A stretch of 64,000 nucleotides of DNA. Source: Mesorhizobium sp. WSM3859 (GTDB lineage: Bacteria > Pseudomonadota > Alphaproteobacteria > Rhizobiales > Rhizobiaceae). The stretch is taken from contig NZ_NSGG01000001.1 in NCBI RefSeq assembly GCF_002295065.1, positions 396,553 to 460,552 on the forward strand. The letters are read 5' to 3'. Position 1 is the first letter of the stretch; every line of letters begins with the position of its first letter. The notes under the pieces were generated by a model. It saw nothing but the letters and a program-made list of their open reading frames with translations. It ran no database searches and was not told the origin of the DNA. Below, one piece after another: positions 26,048-35,734 of the stretch. The translations under genes were made by a program, and so were the position numbers.

Positions 26048-27007
26048 ATGAGCCACACCATCAACCACCTGAAGAAGCTCAGACTGCAGCGCAGCGAACT
26101 CGCCGTGCCCGGCTCCAGCCCGGAGATGATCGACAAGGCCGCGAACAGCGCCGCCGACTTCGTCTTCCTCGACATCGAGGACGCGGTGGCGCCGCCCGAC
26201 AAGGAGCGCGCCCGCAAGAACATCATCCAGGCGCTGAACGACATCGACTGGCGCGCCAAGGGCAAGACCGTCTCGGTGCGCATCAACGGCCTCGACACCC
26301 ATTACATGTACCGCGACGTCGTCGACGTCATGGAACAGGCCGGCGACAGGCTGGACACCATCCTGGTGCCGAAGGTCGGCGTGCCGGCCGACCTCTACAT
26401 GGTCGAAGCCATGGTCAACCAGATCGAGATGGCCAAGGGTTTCAAGACCCGCGTCGGACTGGAAGCGCTGATCGAGACGGCGCTCGGCATGGCCAATGTC
26501 GAGGCGATCGCCGCCACGCCCGGCAGACTGGAAGCGATGCATTTCGGCGTTGCCGACTATGCCGCGAGCAACAAGGCGCGCACCGTCAACATCGGCGGGT
26601 TGAACCCCGACTATCCTGGCGACCAGTGGCATTTCGCGCTGTCGCGCATGACGGTCGCCTGCCGCGCCTATGGCCTGCGCGCCATCGACGGTCCGTTCGG
26701 CGATTTCTCCGATCCGGAAGGCTACAAGGCGGCCGCCAGGCGCGCCGCCGCGCTCGGCATCGAAGGCAAATGGGCGATCCATCCCTCGCAGATCGCGTTG
26801 GCCAACGACGTGTTCTCGCCGCCGGAAAAGGAGGTCACCCGCGCCCGCCGCATTCTCGAGGTGCTGAAGGAAGCGGAAGCGGCCGGCAAGGGTGCAGCCG
26901 CGCTCGACGGCAAGATGATCGACGCCGCGTCCGAGCGCATGGCGCGCAACGTGCTGGTGGTCAACGAGGCGATCGAGCGCGCCGGCCAGGCTCACGCCGC
27001 GCAGTAG
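26048..27007 (+). CDS. mcl: L-malyl-CoA/beta-methylmalyl-CoA lyase (HpcH/HpaI, CitE-like)
   Basis: A 319-residue CitE-superfamily lyase. LRLQRSELAVPGSSPEMIDK and DFVFLDIEDAVAPPDKERAR contain the substrate-binding Arg and Mg2+-binding acids; RVGLEALIETALGMANVEAI is the central conserved segment. It cleaves malyl-CoA to acetyl-CoA and glyoxylate, the last step of the serine cycle. It starts 10 nt after sgaA and is followed 21 nt later by mtkA. Confidence 0.92.
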   Translation: MSHTINHLKKLRLQRSELAVPGSSPEMIDKAANSAADFVFLDIEDAVAPPDKERARKNIIQALNDIDWRAKGKTVSVRINGLDTHYMYRDVVDVMEQAGDRLDTILVPKVGVPADLYMVEAMVNQIEMAKGFKTRVGLEALIETALGMANVEAIAATPGRLEAMHFGVADYAASNKARTVNIGGLNPDYPGDQWHFALSRMTVACRAYGLRAIDGPFGDFSDPEGYKAAARRAAALGIEGKWAIHPSQIALANDVFSPPEKEVTRARRILEVLKEAEAAGKGAAALDGKMIDAASERMARNVLVVNEAIERAGQAHAAQ

Positions 27008-27028
27008 AAAAATTACCGGGAGGACAAG

Positions 27029-28216
27029 ATGGACATCCACGAATACCAGGCCAAGGAACTGCTTGCCCGCCACGGCGTGCATGTGCCGCGCGGCGGCCTC
27101 GCCTACAGCCCCGAGCAGGCGACGTACCGTGCCAGGGAGATCGGTGGCTCGAAATGGGTGTTGAAGGCGCAGGTCCATTCCGGCGCGCGCGGCAAGGCCG
27201 GCGGGATAAAACTCTGCTCGAATGACGAGGAGATCTCCAACGCGGCGGAAGCCATGCTCGGGCGCAAGCTGGTGACCCACCAGACCGGGCCGCGCGGCAA
27301 GCTGATCTCGCGGCTTTATCTGGAGGAAGCCGTCGATATCGCGCAGGAGCTCTATCTCGGCTTCGTGCTCGACCGTAAGGAAGAGCGCGTCATGATCGTG
27401 GCCTCGGCCGCCGGCGGGATGGAGATCGAAGATATCTCCGAGAAGAAGCCGGATTCGATCATCCGCGCCACCGTCGATCCCGGTGTCGGCATGCAGGGTT
27501 TCCAGGCGCGCGAGATCGCCTTCGGCCTCGGGCTCGAGAGCAACCTGATCGGCAAGGCGACCGAAACCATCCTCGGCTGCTACCAGGTGTTCCGCGACTA
27601 CGACGCCTCCATGCTGGAGATCAATCCGCTGGTGGTGACGCGTGACGGCAGCCTGGTCGCGCTCGACGCGAAAATGTCGTTCGACGAGAACGCGCTGTTC
27701 CGCCGCCCGGAAATCTCCGAGCTGCGCGACAAGAGCCAGGAAGACCCGCGCGAGACTTTTGCCAGCGACCGCGGCCTCTCCTATGTCGGCCTGGACGGCA
27801 ATATCGGCTGCATCATTAACGGCGCCGGTCTGGCCATGGCAACGATGGACATGATCAAGATCGCCGGCGGCGAGCCGGCCAACTTCCTCGACATCGGCGG
27901 CGGCGCCTCGCCCGAGCGCGTGGCAAAATCCTTCCGCGCGGTTCTCGGCGACAAGAATGTCGAGACGATCCTCGTCAACATCTTCGCCGGCATCAACCGC
28001 TGCGACTGGGTGGCCGAAGGCGTCATCAAGGCGATCCGCGAGGTTGGCGTCGACGTGCCGCTGGTAGTCCGCCTGTCCGGCACCAAGGTGGAGGAAGGTC
28101 GCAAGATCCTGGCCGATTCCGGCGAGGCGGTGATCGTTGCCGACACGCTGGCCGAAGCCGCCGAAAAGGCCGTCGCCGCCTGGCGCGAAGCCACCAAGAA
28201 CAAGAAAGCAGCCTGA
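27029..28216 (+). CDS. mtkA: Malate-CoA ligase (malate thiokinase) beta subunit
   Basis: A 395-residue ATP-grasp CoA-ligase beta subunit, beginning [20 protein letters not shown], close in layout to succinyl-CoA synthetase Suc[13 protein letters not shown] and the C-terminal [14 protein letters not shown] and [15 protein letters not shown] regions are typical. Its position between malyl-CoA lyase and PEP carboxylase points to malate rather than succinate as substrate. GGAGG is 7 nt upstream of the ATG. Paired with the next gene as alpha-beta complex. Confidence 0.9.
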   Translation: MDIHEYQAKELLARHGVHVPRGGLAYSPEQATYRAREIGGSKWVLKAQVHSGARGKAGGIKLCSNDEEISNAAEAMLGRKLVTHQTGPRGKLISRLYLEEAVDIAQELYLGFVLDRKEERVMIVASAAGGMEIEDISEKKPDSIIRATVDPGVGMQGFQAREIAFGLGLESNLIGKATETILGCYQVFRDYDASMLEINPLVVTRDGSLVALDAKMSFDENALFRRPEISELRDKSQEDPRETFASDRGLSYVGLDGNIGCIINGAGLAMATMDMIKIAGGEPANFLDIGGGASPERVAKSFRAVLGDKNVETILVNIFAGINRCDWVAEGVIKAIREVGVDVPLVVRLSGTKVEEGRKILADSGEAVIVADTLAEAAEKAVAAWREATKNKKAA

Positions 28217-28229
28217 GGGAGGTCGAGAA

Positions 28230-29129
<900 letters not shown>

Positions 29130-29213
29130 CAGTCGGCCAGGCGAAAGTCGCGGAAAGCGGCATGTGAAGCCGGCCGGCGATCTTCGCGATCGCCGGCACC
29201 CGAGCGGCTCGCC

Positions 29214-31949
29214 TTGCGGCAATTCGAGGCAAGCTGCGCAGCAATTTCTATCCGGACAGCGGCTTTGGAACAGAGCAAACGCATAAAATTTCGCGAGGAC
29301 GAGCGCAGCCTGCTGTTGCGCCTGCTGCTCCAGGTCGCAAGCGCGCGCGAGCCCGAGATCGCCGCGGTCCTGAGCGGACGCAGGTCGCTTGTCTCCCTCG
29401 CCCCGGAACAGCGCATCCCGGCGCTTCAGGCGAGCGGCGTCTGGTTCCAGTTGCTGACGATTGCCGATGAACTGATGGCCATGCGGGCGCGGCGCGAACT
29501 CGAACAGGGCGCGGGCGTCAACGACGTGCCCGGGTCGTTCGCCAGCGTCATCGCTGAGATGGCGGTCAACGGCCACTCGGCGGCGGAAGCCCAGGCGGCG
29601 CTCGACCAGCTTTGCATCGGCCCGACCATGACCGCGCATCCGACCGAAGCCAAGCGCGTCACCGTGCTGGAGATCCATCGCCGCATCTATCGCAAGCTGA
29701 CCGAGCTCGACCAGCCGCGCTGGGCGCCGCGCGAACGCGACCTCCTGGTCGCCGACCTGGAAAGCGAGATCGAGCTTCTATGGATGACCGGCGAGTTGCG
29801 GCTGGAGCGCCCGACGGTCGAGCGCGAGATCGCCTGGGGCCTGCATTTCTTCCGCGAAGTCATCTTCGAGGCAACGCCGCAGCTCTATGGCAAGCTTCAG
29901 GACGCCTTCGAACGCCACTATCCGGGCGAGCCGATCAGGATTCCCTCCTTGATGCGCTATGCCTCGTGGATCGGCGGCGACCGCGACGGCAACCCGAATG
30001 TGACGGCCGAAGTCACCGCTCACGCCATGGCCGAATACCGCGACACCGCCATCGGCTGGTACCTGGCGCAGGTGCAGCGGCTGGTGTCGGTGCTCAGCGC
30101 CAGCTCGAACATCATCGAGCTGCCGGCGAGCTTCAAGCCGGTGCTGCAAACCGCGCTTGAGAAGAGCGGCGATGCGCAAGAGATCGCCGCGCGCAACCCC
30201 GACGAACCGCTGCGCCAATTCGCTTCGGCCCTGTTTGCCCGGCTGGTCGCCACGCGCGACGGCAGCAAGGCGGCCTACCTCTCGGCGGATGCGTTTCGCG
30301 CCGATCTGAGCGCCCTGTGCTCGGTTCTCGAAGGGATCGGCGGACGCGCCGTGGCCAGGCGCTTCGTCCAGCCACTGCTTTGGCAGGTCGGAAGTTTTGG
30401 TTTTCGCACCGTCTCGCTCGACATCCGGCAGAACTCCACGGTCGTCAACCGGGTGCTGGCCGAGGTGTTTGCGCTGACGGATCCGGCCGATCCCGTCGTC
30501 CCTGGCACGCCGCAATGGTCGGCGCGCATTCGCGCTGCGCTCACCCAAGGTGAGCGGCTGCAGATCGATGAAGGACGGCTCTCGCCGGAAGCAGCCGAAC
30601 TGCTTTCGACATTCTCGGTTATCGCCAGGCAAATCTCGGGCTCTGATGCCAACGCGATCGGCTCCTTCGTGCTCAGCATGACCCGCTCGGCCGACGATCT
30701 GCTCGCGGTCTACCTGCTGGCGCAATATTGCGGCCTATCGACCGCGCCCGGCAGTGGCGGCACGATCAGGCTGCGGATCGTGCCGTTGTTCGAGACCATC
30801 GCCGACCTGCAGGCCGCCCCTGCCATCCTGAGCGGACTGCTCGGCGTTTCGCTGGTGCGGCGCACGGTGCGCGATTTCGGCGCGCGCCAGGAAATCATGC
30901 TTGGCTATTCCGATTCCAACAAGGACGGCGGCTTCCTCGCTTCCAATTGGGAACTGGCAAAGGCGCAAAAGCGCCTCGCCGCCATCGGCCGCAAGCACAG
31001 CATCAGGATCAGCTTCTTTCACGGTCGCGGCGGCTCCGTCAGCCGTGGCGGGGCGCCGACCGGCCGCGCGATCGCGGCGCAGCCGCAGGGCACTGTCGCC
31101 GGAACCATGCGGGTGACCGAGCAGGGCGAGGTCGTGTCGTCGAAATTCGCCAATCGCGGCACCGGCCTCAATCAGCTCGAGGTTCTCGCCGCCGCGGTGC
31201 TGGCGCACGGTGTCCGATCGACCGGCGATACTGGGACAAAGGAATCGCCGGAGTTCGACGAAGCGCTGGAAGCGCTGGCCGGCATGTCGCAGGCATCCTA
31301 TGCCGGGTTGATGGCCGAGCCCGGCTTCCTCGATTATTTCAACCAGGCGAGCCCGGTCGCCGAACTGGCGCTCTTGAAGATGGGCTCCCGGCCGGACCGT
31401 CGTTTCGGCGCCAGCGGCATTGCCGACTTGCGCGCCATTCCGTGGGTGTTCGCCTGGAGCCAGAACCGTCACCTGCTGACCGGCTGGTACGGCATCGGCA
31501 GTGCGCTCAGCGCCTTCGTCACGGTGCGCGGCGAGGCCGGACGCGAGCTTCTCGCCCGCATGTTCGAGCATTCGCGCTTCTTCCGCCTGATCGTCGACGA
31601 GGCCGAAAAGACGCTTTACCAGTCGGACATGGAGATCGCCGGGCTCTATGCCGGCCTGGTGTCTGACAGCGACGCTGCCAGCCGAATCCATGCCCGCATC
31701 GCCGCCGAATATGAGCTGACGCGACGCCTGATCGGCGACCTCACCGGAGGTGACCTTTCCGCGCGCTTCCCGATGTTCAAGCGGCGTTTCGACAATCTGC
31801 GCCGGCAGATGGACGACATCCACCGCCTGCAGGTCGACCTGCTGGGTGAGGTTCGGGCAAGCAGCGGCCCGGCGGATCGGAAGCGGGCGACCGACGCCTT
31901 GCTTGTATCGATCAACTGCATCTCGGCTGGACTGGGCTGGACGGGCTAG
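29214..31949 (+). CDS. ppc: Phosphoenolpyruvate carboxylase
   Basis: A 911-residue PEPC. Catalytic regions: GPTMTAHPTEAKRVTVLEI (His near residue 141), WIGGDRDGNPNVTAEVT and FFHGRGGSVSRGGAPTGRAI. The C-terminus ends SAGLGWTG rather than the usual RNTG, an unusual tail also worth checking in methylotroph-type PEPCs. It fixes bicarbonate onto PEP to give oxaloacetate, the carboxylation step of the serine cycle. The start is uncertain: TTG 29214 has only a weak purine site, and TTG 29265 is another option; no ATG lies in the right place. It is 84 nt after mtkB, probably the same operon. Confidence 0.92.
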   Translation: MRQFEASCAAISIRTAALEQSKRIKFREDERSLLLRLLLQVASAREPEIAAVLSGRRSLVSLAPEQRIPALQASGVWFQLLTIADELMAMRARRELEQGAGVNDVPGSFASVIAEMAVNGHSAAEAQAALDQLCIGPTMTAHPTEAKRVTVLEIHRRIYRKLTELDQPRWAPRERDLLVADLESEIELLWMTGELRLERPTVEREIAWGLHFFREVIFEATPQLYGKLQDAFERHYPGEPIRIPSLMRYASWIGGDRDGNPNVTAEVTAHAMAEYRDTAIGWYLAQVQRLVSVLSASSNIIELPASFKPVLQTALEKSGDAQEIAARNPDEPLRQFASALFARLVATRDGSKAAYLSADAFRADLSALCSVLEGIGGRAVARRFVQPLLWQVGSFGFRTVSLDIRQNSTVVNRVLAEVFALTDPADPVVPGTPQWSARIRAALTQGERLQIDEGRLSPEAAELLSTFSVIARQISGSDANAIGSFVLSMTRSADDLLAVYLLAQYCGLSTAPGSGGTIRLRIVPLFETIADLQAAPAILSGLLGVSLVRRTVRDFGARQEIMLGYSDSNKDGGFLASNWELAKAQKRLAAIGRKHSIRISFFHGRGGSVSRGGAPTGRAIAAQPQGTVAGTMRVTEQGEVVSSKFANRGTGLNQLEVLAAAVLAHGVRSTGDTGTKESPEFDEALEALAGMSQASYAGLMAEPGFLDYFNQASPVAELALLKMGSRPDRRFGASGIADLRAIPWVFAWSQNRHLLTGWYGIGSALSAFVTVRGEAGRELLARMFEHSRFFRLIVDEAEKTLYQSDMEIAGLYAGLVSDSDAASRIHARIAAEYELTRRLIGDLTGGDLSARFPMFKRRFDNLRRQMDDIHRLQVDLLGEVRASSGPADRKRATDALLVSINCISAGLGWTG

Positions 31950-32107
31950 GGCTCGGCGCTTTTGATCAGTAACCGACTGGAAAACTTAAAGCAGCGGCGC
32001 AGTCCTCAGGACTTGGCGCCGCTTCTGTTTTGGCCCGCAGGACACAGACGACGCGCCGACCGCCCGCTCGCGTGCGAGGTCATCCAAGTAACGTCTTTGG
32101 AGGAAAA

Positions 32108-32192
32108 TGGTGCGGTCGAGAAGACTCGAACTTCCACGGGTTGCCCCACAGCGACCTCAACGCTGCGCGTCTACCAATTCCGCCACGACCGC
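32108..32192 (-). tRNA. tRNA-Leu(GAG)
   Basis: An 85-nt minus-strand tRNA including an encoded CCA. The acceptor stem is GCGGTCG/CGACCGC with discriminator A, the D-arm has GGAATTGGTAGAC, and the anticodon arm is CAGCG-TTGAGGT-CGCTG, giving anticodon GAG, which reads CUC and CUU. A long variable arm (TGGGGCAACCCGTG) is diagnostic of a class II Leu tRNA; the T-arm contains GTTCGAGTC. It lies alone between ppc and lipB. Confidence 0.97.
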
Positions 32193-32428
32193 ACGTGGTA
32201 GGAGCCGGAACCGTCCGGCCCGGGGCCTGTAGCAAATCGTTTCCGGCGAAACAAGTGCGCCATGCGGAATAATCGTCGCTGATTTGCACAACCCTTTGCG
32301 GAGCTGGTATCGCACTACCGGAACTGGACGTTTCGGCTGATTGCCGCCATATAAGCGCCAATGCATGCCGCCCAAAAGTGCAACGCGGTTTTTTGGGATT
32401 GCGGCATGCATATCGAGATCGAACATCC

Positions 32429-33172
32429 ATGACAGAACGCAGCCAGTTCGCCACGTCGTTCCTGCCTCTTCCCGGTTCGGCGCCGGTCGAATGGGTGATC
32501 GAGCCCGGATTGACCGCCTATCCGGATGCGCTTGCCTTCATGGAGGCGCGCGCAGAGGCGATCCGCAGCGGTGCTGCCGGCGAGATGGTCTGGCTGGTCG
32601 AGCACCCGCCGCTCTACACCGCCGGAACCAGCGCCCGCAGCGAAGACCTGATCGATCCCGACCGCTTCCCGGTCTTTGCCGCGGGCCGCGGCGGCGAATA
32701 CACCTATCACGGTCCGGGACAGCGCGTTGCCTATGTCATGCTCGACCTCAAGCGCCGGCGCGAGGATGTGCGCGCCTTCGTCGCGGCACTGGAGCAATGG
32801 ATCATCGCCACGCTCGCCGCCTTCAATGTGCGCGGCGAGCGGCGCGAGGACCGCGTCGGCGTCTGGGTGGTGCGGCCGGACCGCCCTGCCCTGCCGGACG
32901 GCTTAGCCGCCGAGGACAAGATCGCGGCGATAGGCATCCGGCTGCGCCGCTGGGTGAGCTTTCACGGCATCGCCATCAATGTAGAGCCGGACCTCAGCCA
33001 TTTCGACGGCATCGTGCCTTGCGGCGTCTCGGACCATGGCGTGACCAGCCTGGTCGATCTCGGGCTGCCGGTCACCATGGCCGATCTCGACCTGGCGCTG
33101 AAATCAGCCTTTGGGGAGGTGTTTGGTCCCGCAGCCGCACCTGCTGCCGACTTTGCCCGCCAGGCAGGCTAA
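32429..33172 (+). CDS. lipB: Lipoyl(octanoyl) transferase LipB
   Basis: A 247-residue Lip[38 protein letters not shown] (the RGG..T.HGPGQ signature), [20 protein letters not shown] (catalytic Lys) and [14 protein letters not shown] (acyl-carrying Cys) are all present. It transfers octanoyl from ACP to lipoyl domains. Start MTERSQF at 32429; an upstream in-frame start at 32378 is not needed. It converges with the M50-type protease gene. Confidence 0.95.
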   Translation: MTERSQFATSFLPLPGSAPVEWVIEPGLTAYPDALAFMEARAEAIRSGAAGEMVWLVEHPPLYTAGTSARSEDLIDPDRFPVFAAGRGGEYTYHGPGQRVAYVMLDLKRRREDVRAFVAALEQWIIATLAAFNVRGERREDRVGVWVVRPDRPALPDGLAAEDKIAAIGIRLRRWVSFHGIAINVEPDLSHFDGIVPCGVSDHGVTSLVDLGLPVTMADLDLALKSAFGEVFGPAAAPAADFARQAG

Positions 33173-33178
33173 GCCGCG

Positions 33179-34429
33179 CTACATCAGCTGGGCTGACGCC
33201 CACAGCATACCGTAGCCATGGATGGCAAAGACGGCGAGCAGCGCGCCGGCCATGGCTAGCCGGTCGAAGGTCTTGATAGGCTTCAACTCGTGGCGCGGCT
33301 TGACGCCGCTGCCCATGGTGATGAGGCTGAGGATCGAGAACACCGCGCCGGCGATCAACAGGAAGCTCGGCGAGAAACCGGCCCGCCAGCCGAGCGCGAG
33401 AAGCGCCGACAAGAGCAGGAAGGACGCCAGCGCGAGCGCTGCCGGGCCGGGGCAGATCTGGCGCAGCACCTGACCGCCGTCGAATTTCCACACCGGCACC
33501 AGATTGGCGATGTTGAACAGCGACGCGCAGCCAGCAAGCGTGGCCAAAAGCGCCGCGGCCAGGCGATGTCCTTCGCTGACGGCGAGGCCGCTGGCGGCGA
33601 TCAGCACCGGCACCAGGAAAGCCGAGAAGCCGGCGCCCATCAGCGCCACGAAGGCCACCTCGAAGCGGCTGTCATAAGGCCTGCCGCCGATGGCAATGCC
33701 GCCAAGCAGCGGTATGAAGATCATCCGCGCCCGGCGATGCCCCGTCAGCCGAAAGGCGGCCATATGGCCAAGCTCGTGCAGGGCGACCACCGAGGTCAGG
33801 ATCGCGGCCAGGGCCAGGCCGCCGATATTGAGGCCGAAGAAGGGCCACAGGATCAGCGCCGAGAGCACGGCGAAGCCGATTTGGCTCAGCGGATGCTCGA
33901 ACCAGCCGCCCTTGCGATAGGTGCCGGTTGCCGCCCAGACATCGAGCTTGGTGAGCTCGCGGCGCATGGCGAAGAAGCGGAAGACCAGGAAGGCGACGCC
34001 GCGATAGCGGTCGGTCTGGGTCAGCGTGACCCGCGTGGCATCGCCCTCTGGTACAAGCGCGACGGTCTCGCGATAGTTCGCCCAGAACGACGGATCGAGC
34101 GCCGTATCCTCGATGACGGTCATCGAGAAGCGGGTGCCCTCGCAGACGTCCTCGAACCGCGCCTTGCGTTCGATCGGCCGGCCGTCCCGGCCATCCCAGG
34201 ACAATCTGATCAGCGCCGTCCCCTCTTGGTCGAGCGGCTCGGCGGAAAGGATTTCGCCGGACCAGCCGGCATCTCTGCCGAACGGCCACAGCGCCTGCCA
34301 GAGGCGATTGCGGTCGGCCTTGATGACGCGGCTGACCGTCACCGTGCGCAGCCCGAGCGGCACGGTCATCAAAAGAAAGATCAGTCCGAGATTGCAGGCC
34401 ACGAGGGTGACCGTGACGATGACCGACAC
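33179..34429 (-). CDS. SRPBCC-domain / M50 site-2 protease fusion membrane protein
   Basis: A 416-residue membrane protein. After an N-terminal hydrophobic segment, residues about 30-165 form a START/SRPBCC-like domain (VSRVIKADRNRLWQALWPFG, then VALVPEGDATRVTLTQTD). The rest is a polytopic site-2 protease: VVALHELGHMAAF gives the HExxH zinc motif, and NLVPVWKFDGGQVL the second NxxPxxxxDGG motif. A family member would cleave a substrate within the membrane; the attached SRPBCC domain may bind a lipid-like ligand. No anti-sigma factor gene is adjacent. Confidence 0.82.
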   Translation of the reverse strand: MSVIVTVTLVACNLGLIFLLMTVPLGLRTVTVSRVIKADRNRLWQALWPFGRDAGWSGEILSAEPLDQEGTALIRLSWDGRDGRPIERKARFEDVCEGTRFSMTVIEDTALDPSFWANYRETVALVPEGDATRVTLTQTDRYRGVAFLVFRFFAMRRELTKLDVWAATGTYRKGGWFEHPLSQIGFAVLSALILWPFFGLNIGGLALAAILTSVVALHELGHMAAFRLTGHRRARMIFIPLLGGIAIGGRPYDSRFEVAFVALMGAGFSAFLVPVLIAASGLAVSEGHRLAAALLATLAGCASLFNIANLVPVWKFDGGQVLRQICPGPAALALASFLLLSALLALGWRAGFSPSFLLIAGAVFSILSLITMGSGVKPRHELKPIKTFDRLAMAGALLAVFAIHGYGMLWASAQLM

Positions 34430-34504
34430 TGAAGCCGCTCCCTAACTTAAGGGAGGAGCCTAACGGTGCGTGGCCAAGAAAGACTTAACAATAATGGGCG
34501 GTCC

Positions 34505-34545
34505 CTTGCCCGTCCCAGTGGCCTCTTGCCCATCCCAGCAGGCCT
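34505..34545. repeat. Tandem pair of ~20-bp repeats
   Basis: CTTGCCCGTCCCAGTGGCCT is followed at once by CTTGCCCATCCCAGCAGGCC. The tract lies between the protease start and the terminator of the small SOS-type gene; the surrounding 34430-34632 sequence has no convincing gene on either strand. Confidence 0.6.
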
Positions 34546-34586
34546 TTGCCGGTCTCAAACGGGCGGGGTCTTGCTCGGCCCGCAAA

Positions 34587-34606
34587 GGGCGGGCCCTTGC
34601 CCGCCC
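34587..34606 (-). terminator. Hairpin terminator after the 28-aa gene
   Basis: On the minus strand GGGCGGGC-AAGG-GCCCGCCC followed by TTT, 27 nt after the stop of the small peptide gene. The stem is strong and the U-tract short. Confidence 0.55.
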
Positions 34607-34632
34607 GAAACAGCGACGGCGAAGCCGCCTGA

Positions 34633-34719
34633 TCACATGGCGCCGATCCAGATCGCCATGGAAACGAGAAAGGTGCTCATGCAAACCAGCGAGACGACAT
34701 CCTGAACCAGATCAGACAT
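34633..34719 (-). CDS. 28-residue hydrophobic membrane peptide, putatively SOS-induced
   Basis: A short gene starting MSDLVQDVV and continuing with SLVCMSTFLVSMAIWIGAM: a few polar residues, then one membrane segment. GGAGAG lies 5 nt upstream of ATG 34719. The 5' side has two overlapping LexA boxes inside a promoter, and a hairpin terminator lies 27 nt past the stop, so the whole looks like a self-contained unit. By size, single membrane segment and SOS control it is like SidA, the 29-residue SOS-induced division inhibitor of Caulobacter; I see no sequence claim beyond that analogy. A longer frame to 34854 passes through the LexA boxes and is rejected. Confidence 0.7.
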   Translation of the reverse strand: MSDLVQDVVSLVCMSTFLVSMAIWIGAM

Positions 34720-34740
34720 AACTCTCTCCGTTGTTAGTAT

Positions 34741-34775
34741 GTTCGTAATTTGTTCTAATTTTGTTCGAATGTCAA
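34741..34775 (-). promoter_or_regulatory. Promoter with two overlapping LexA boxes
   Basis: On the plus strand GTTC occurs at 34741, 34752 and 34763, each separated by exactly 7 nt, i.e. two alphaproteobacterial GTTC-N7-GTTC LexA boxes sharing the middle half-site. On the minus strand TTGACA (34775-34770) is the -35, with a weak -10 (CAAATT) 17 nt downstream, so bound LexA would sit between -35 and the start site. It serves the 28-aa peptide gene. Confidence 0.8.
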
Positions 34776-34909
34776 CGACCGCCAATGGCCCGCCGGAGCG
34801 AATCCGGGCGGCCCGTTCGGGCACGGTTAAGGAAAGGTTAGCGGGCGCGGACATACAGCTGCCAAATACCTGCAGCGGCTAGGCAAATTATCGTTGGCGC
34901 AGCGGCCAG

Positions 34910-35050
34910 GGTGTGCCGAGATTCAGGTCAGGCCGAGTCGAAAACGCAGGTTTTCGAGAACCGGAGCGGAGCGTACTTCAGGTACGTGAGCACCGGAAGC
35001 GCAGGAAACCTGCGTTTGCAGGCCGGCCTCACCTGAATACCGGCACAGCC
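34910..35050. repeat. Structured palindromic repeat, copy 3 (3' of lolD)
   Basis: A 141-bp copy of the element at 15.05 and 22.12 kb. Outer flanks GGTGTGCCG and CGGCACAGCC pair; the second stem is AACGCAGGTTTTC/GGAAACCTGCGTT, and the central palindrome is CGTACTTCAGGTACG. It ends at base 35050, directly before the lolD stop codon (35051). Sequence between it and the LexA boxes (34776-34909) shows no gene. Confidence 0.9.
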
Positions 35051-35734
35051 TCAGAGAGGCACGACCTTGCCCTCGGCCAGCGTCACCCGCCGGTCCATGC
35101 GCGAGGCCAGCTCGTGGTTGTGCGTGACGATCAGCGCCGCCAGCCCCGATTGCCGGACCAGCGCCTCCAGCGCGTCGAACACATAGGAGGCGGTCGTCGG
35201 ATCGAGATTGCCGGTCGGCTCGTCGGCCAGGAGCACCAGCGGCGCATTGGCGACCGCGCGGGCGATGGCGACACGCTGCTGCTCGCCGCCGGAAAGCTCG
35301 GCCGGCCGGTGCTGCGCGCGCTTGCCGATCTGCATGTAGTCGAGAAGCTGTGCCGCCCGCTCCGACGCCTCCTTGGGAGACAGTCCCTTGATCAGCTGCG
35401 GCATCATGATGTTCTCGAGCGCGGAGAATTCCGGCAGCAGATGATGGAATTGGTAGACGAAGCCGATATCGTTGCGCCGGATCGCGGTTCGCTCTTCGTC
35501 GGAGAGCCGGCCACAGGCGCGCCCGCCAAGGATCACGTCGCCCGCGTCCGGGCGTTCCAGCAGTCCCGCCGTATGCAGCAAGGTCGACTTGCCGGAACCC
35601 GATGGCGCCACCAGCGCCACCATCTCACCGCGCCTGAGCGAAAAATCGGCGCCGTTCAGAATGGTGAGCTTGCGCGGCCCCTGGACATAATGCCGCTCGA
35701 CGCCCTTCAACTCGATAATGGCCTCGGCCATCAC
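35051..35734 (-). CDS. lolD: Lipoprotein-releasing ABC transporter ATP-binding protein LolD
   Basis: A 227-residue MacB/LolD-type ATPase. Walker [19 protein letters not shown], signature [17 protein letters not shown], Walker [14 protein letters not shown] and the H-loop IVTHNHELA are intact. With the permease it extracts outer-membrane lipoproteins from the inner membrane. Its start overlaps the permease stop by 4 nt (35731-35734). Confidence 0.94.
   Translation of the reverse strand: MMAEAIIELKGVERHYVQGPRKLTILNGADFSLRRGEMVALVAPSGSGKSTLLHTAGLLERPDAGDVILGGRACGRLSDEERTAIRRNDIGFVYQFHHLLPEFSALENIMMPQLIKGLSPKEASERAAQLLDYMQIGKRAQHRPAELSGGEQQRVAIARAVANAPLVLLADEPTGNLDPTTASYVFDALEALVRQSGLAALIVTHNHELASRMDRRVTLAEGKVVPL

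Noticed and set aside
34466..34721. 79-83 codon plus-strand frames beside the SOS peptide
   Set aside because: Low-complexity translation of the tandem repeats and antisense to the peptide gene; no ribosome site.
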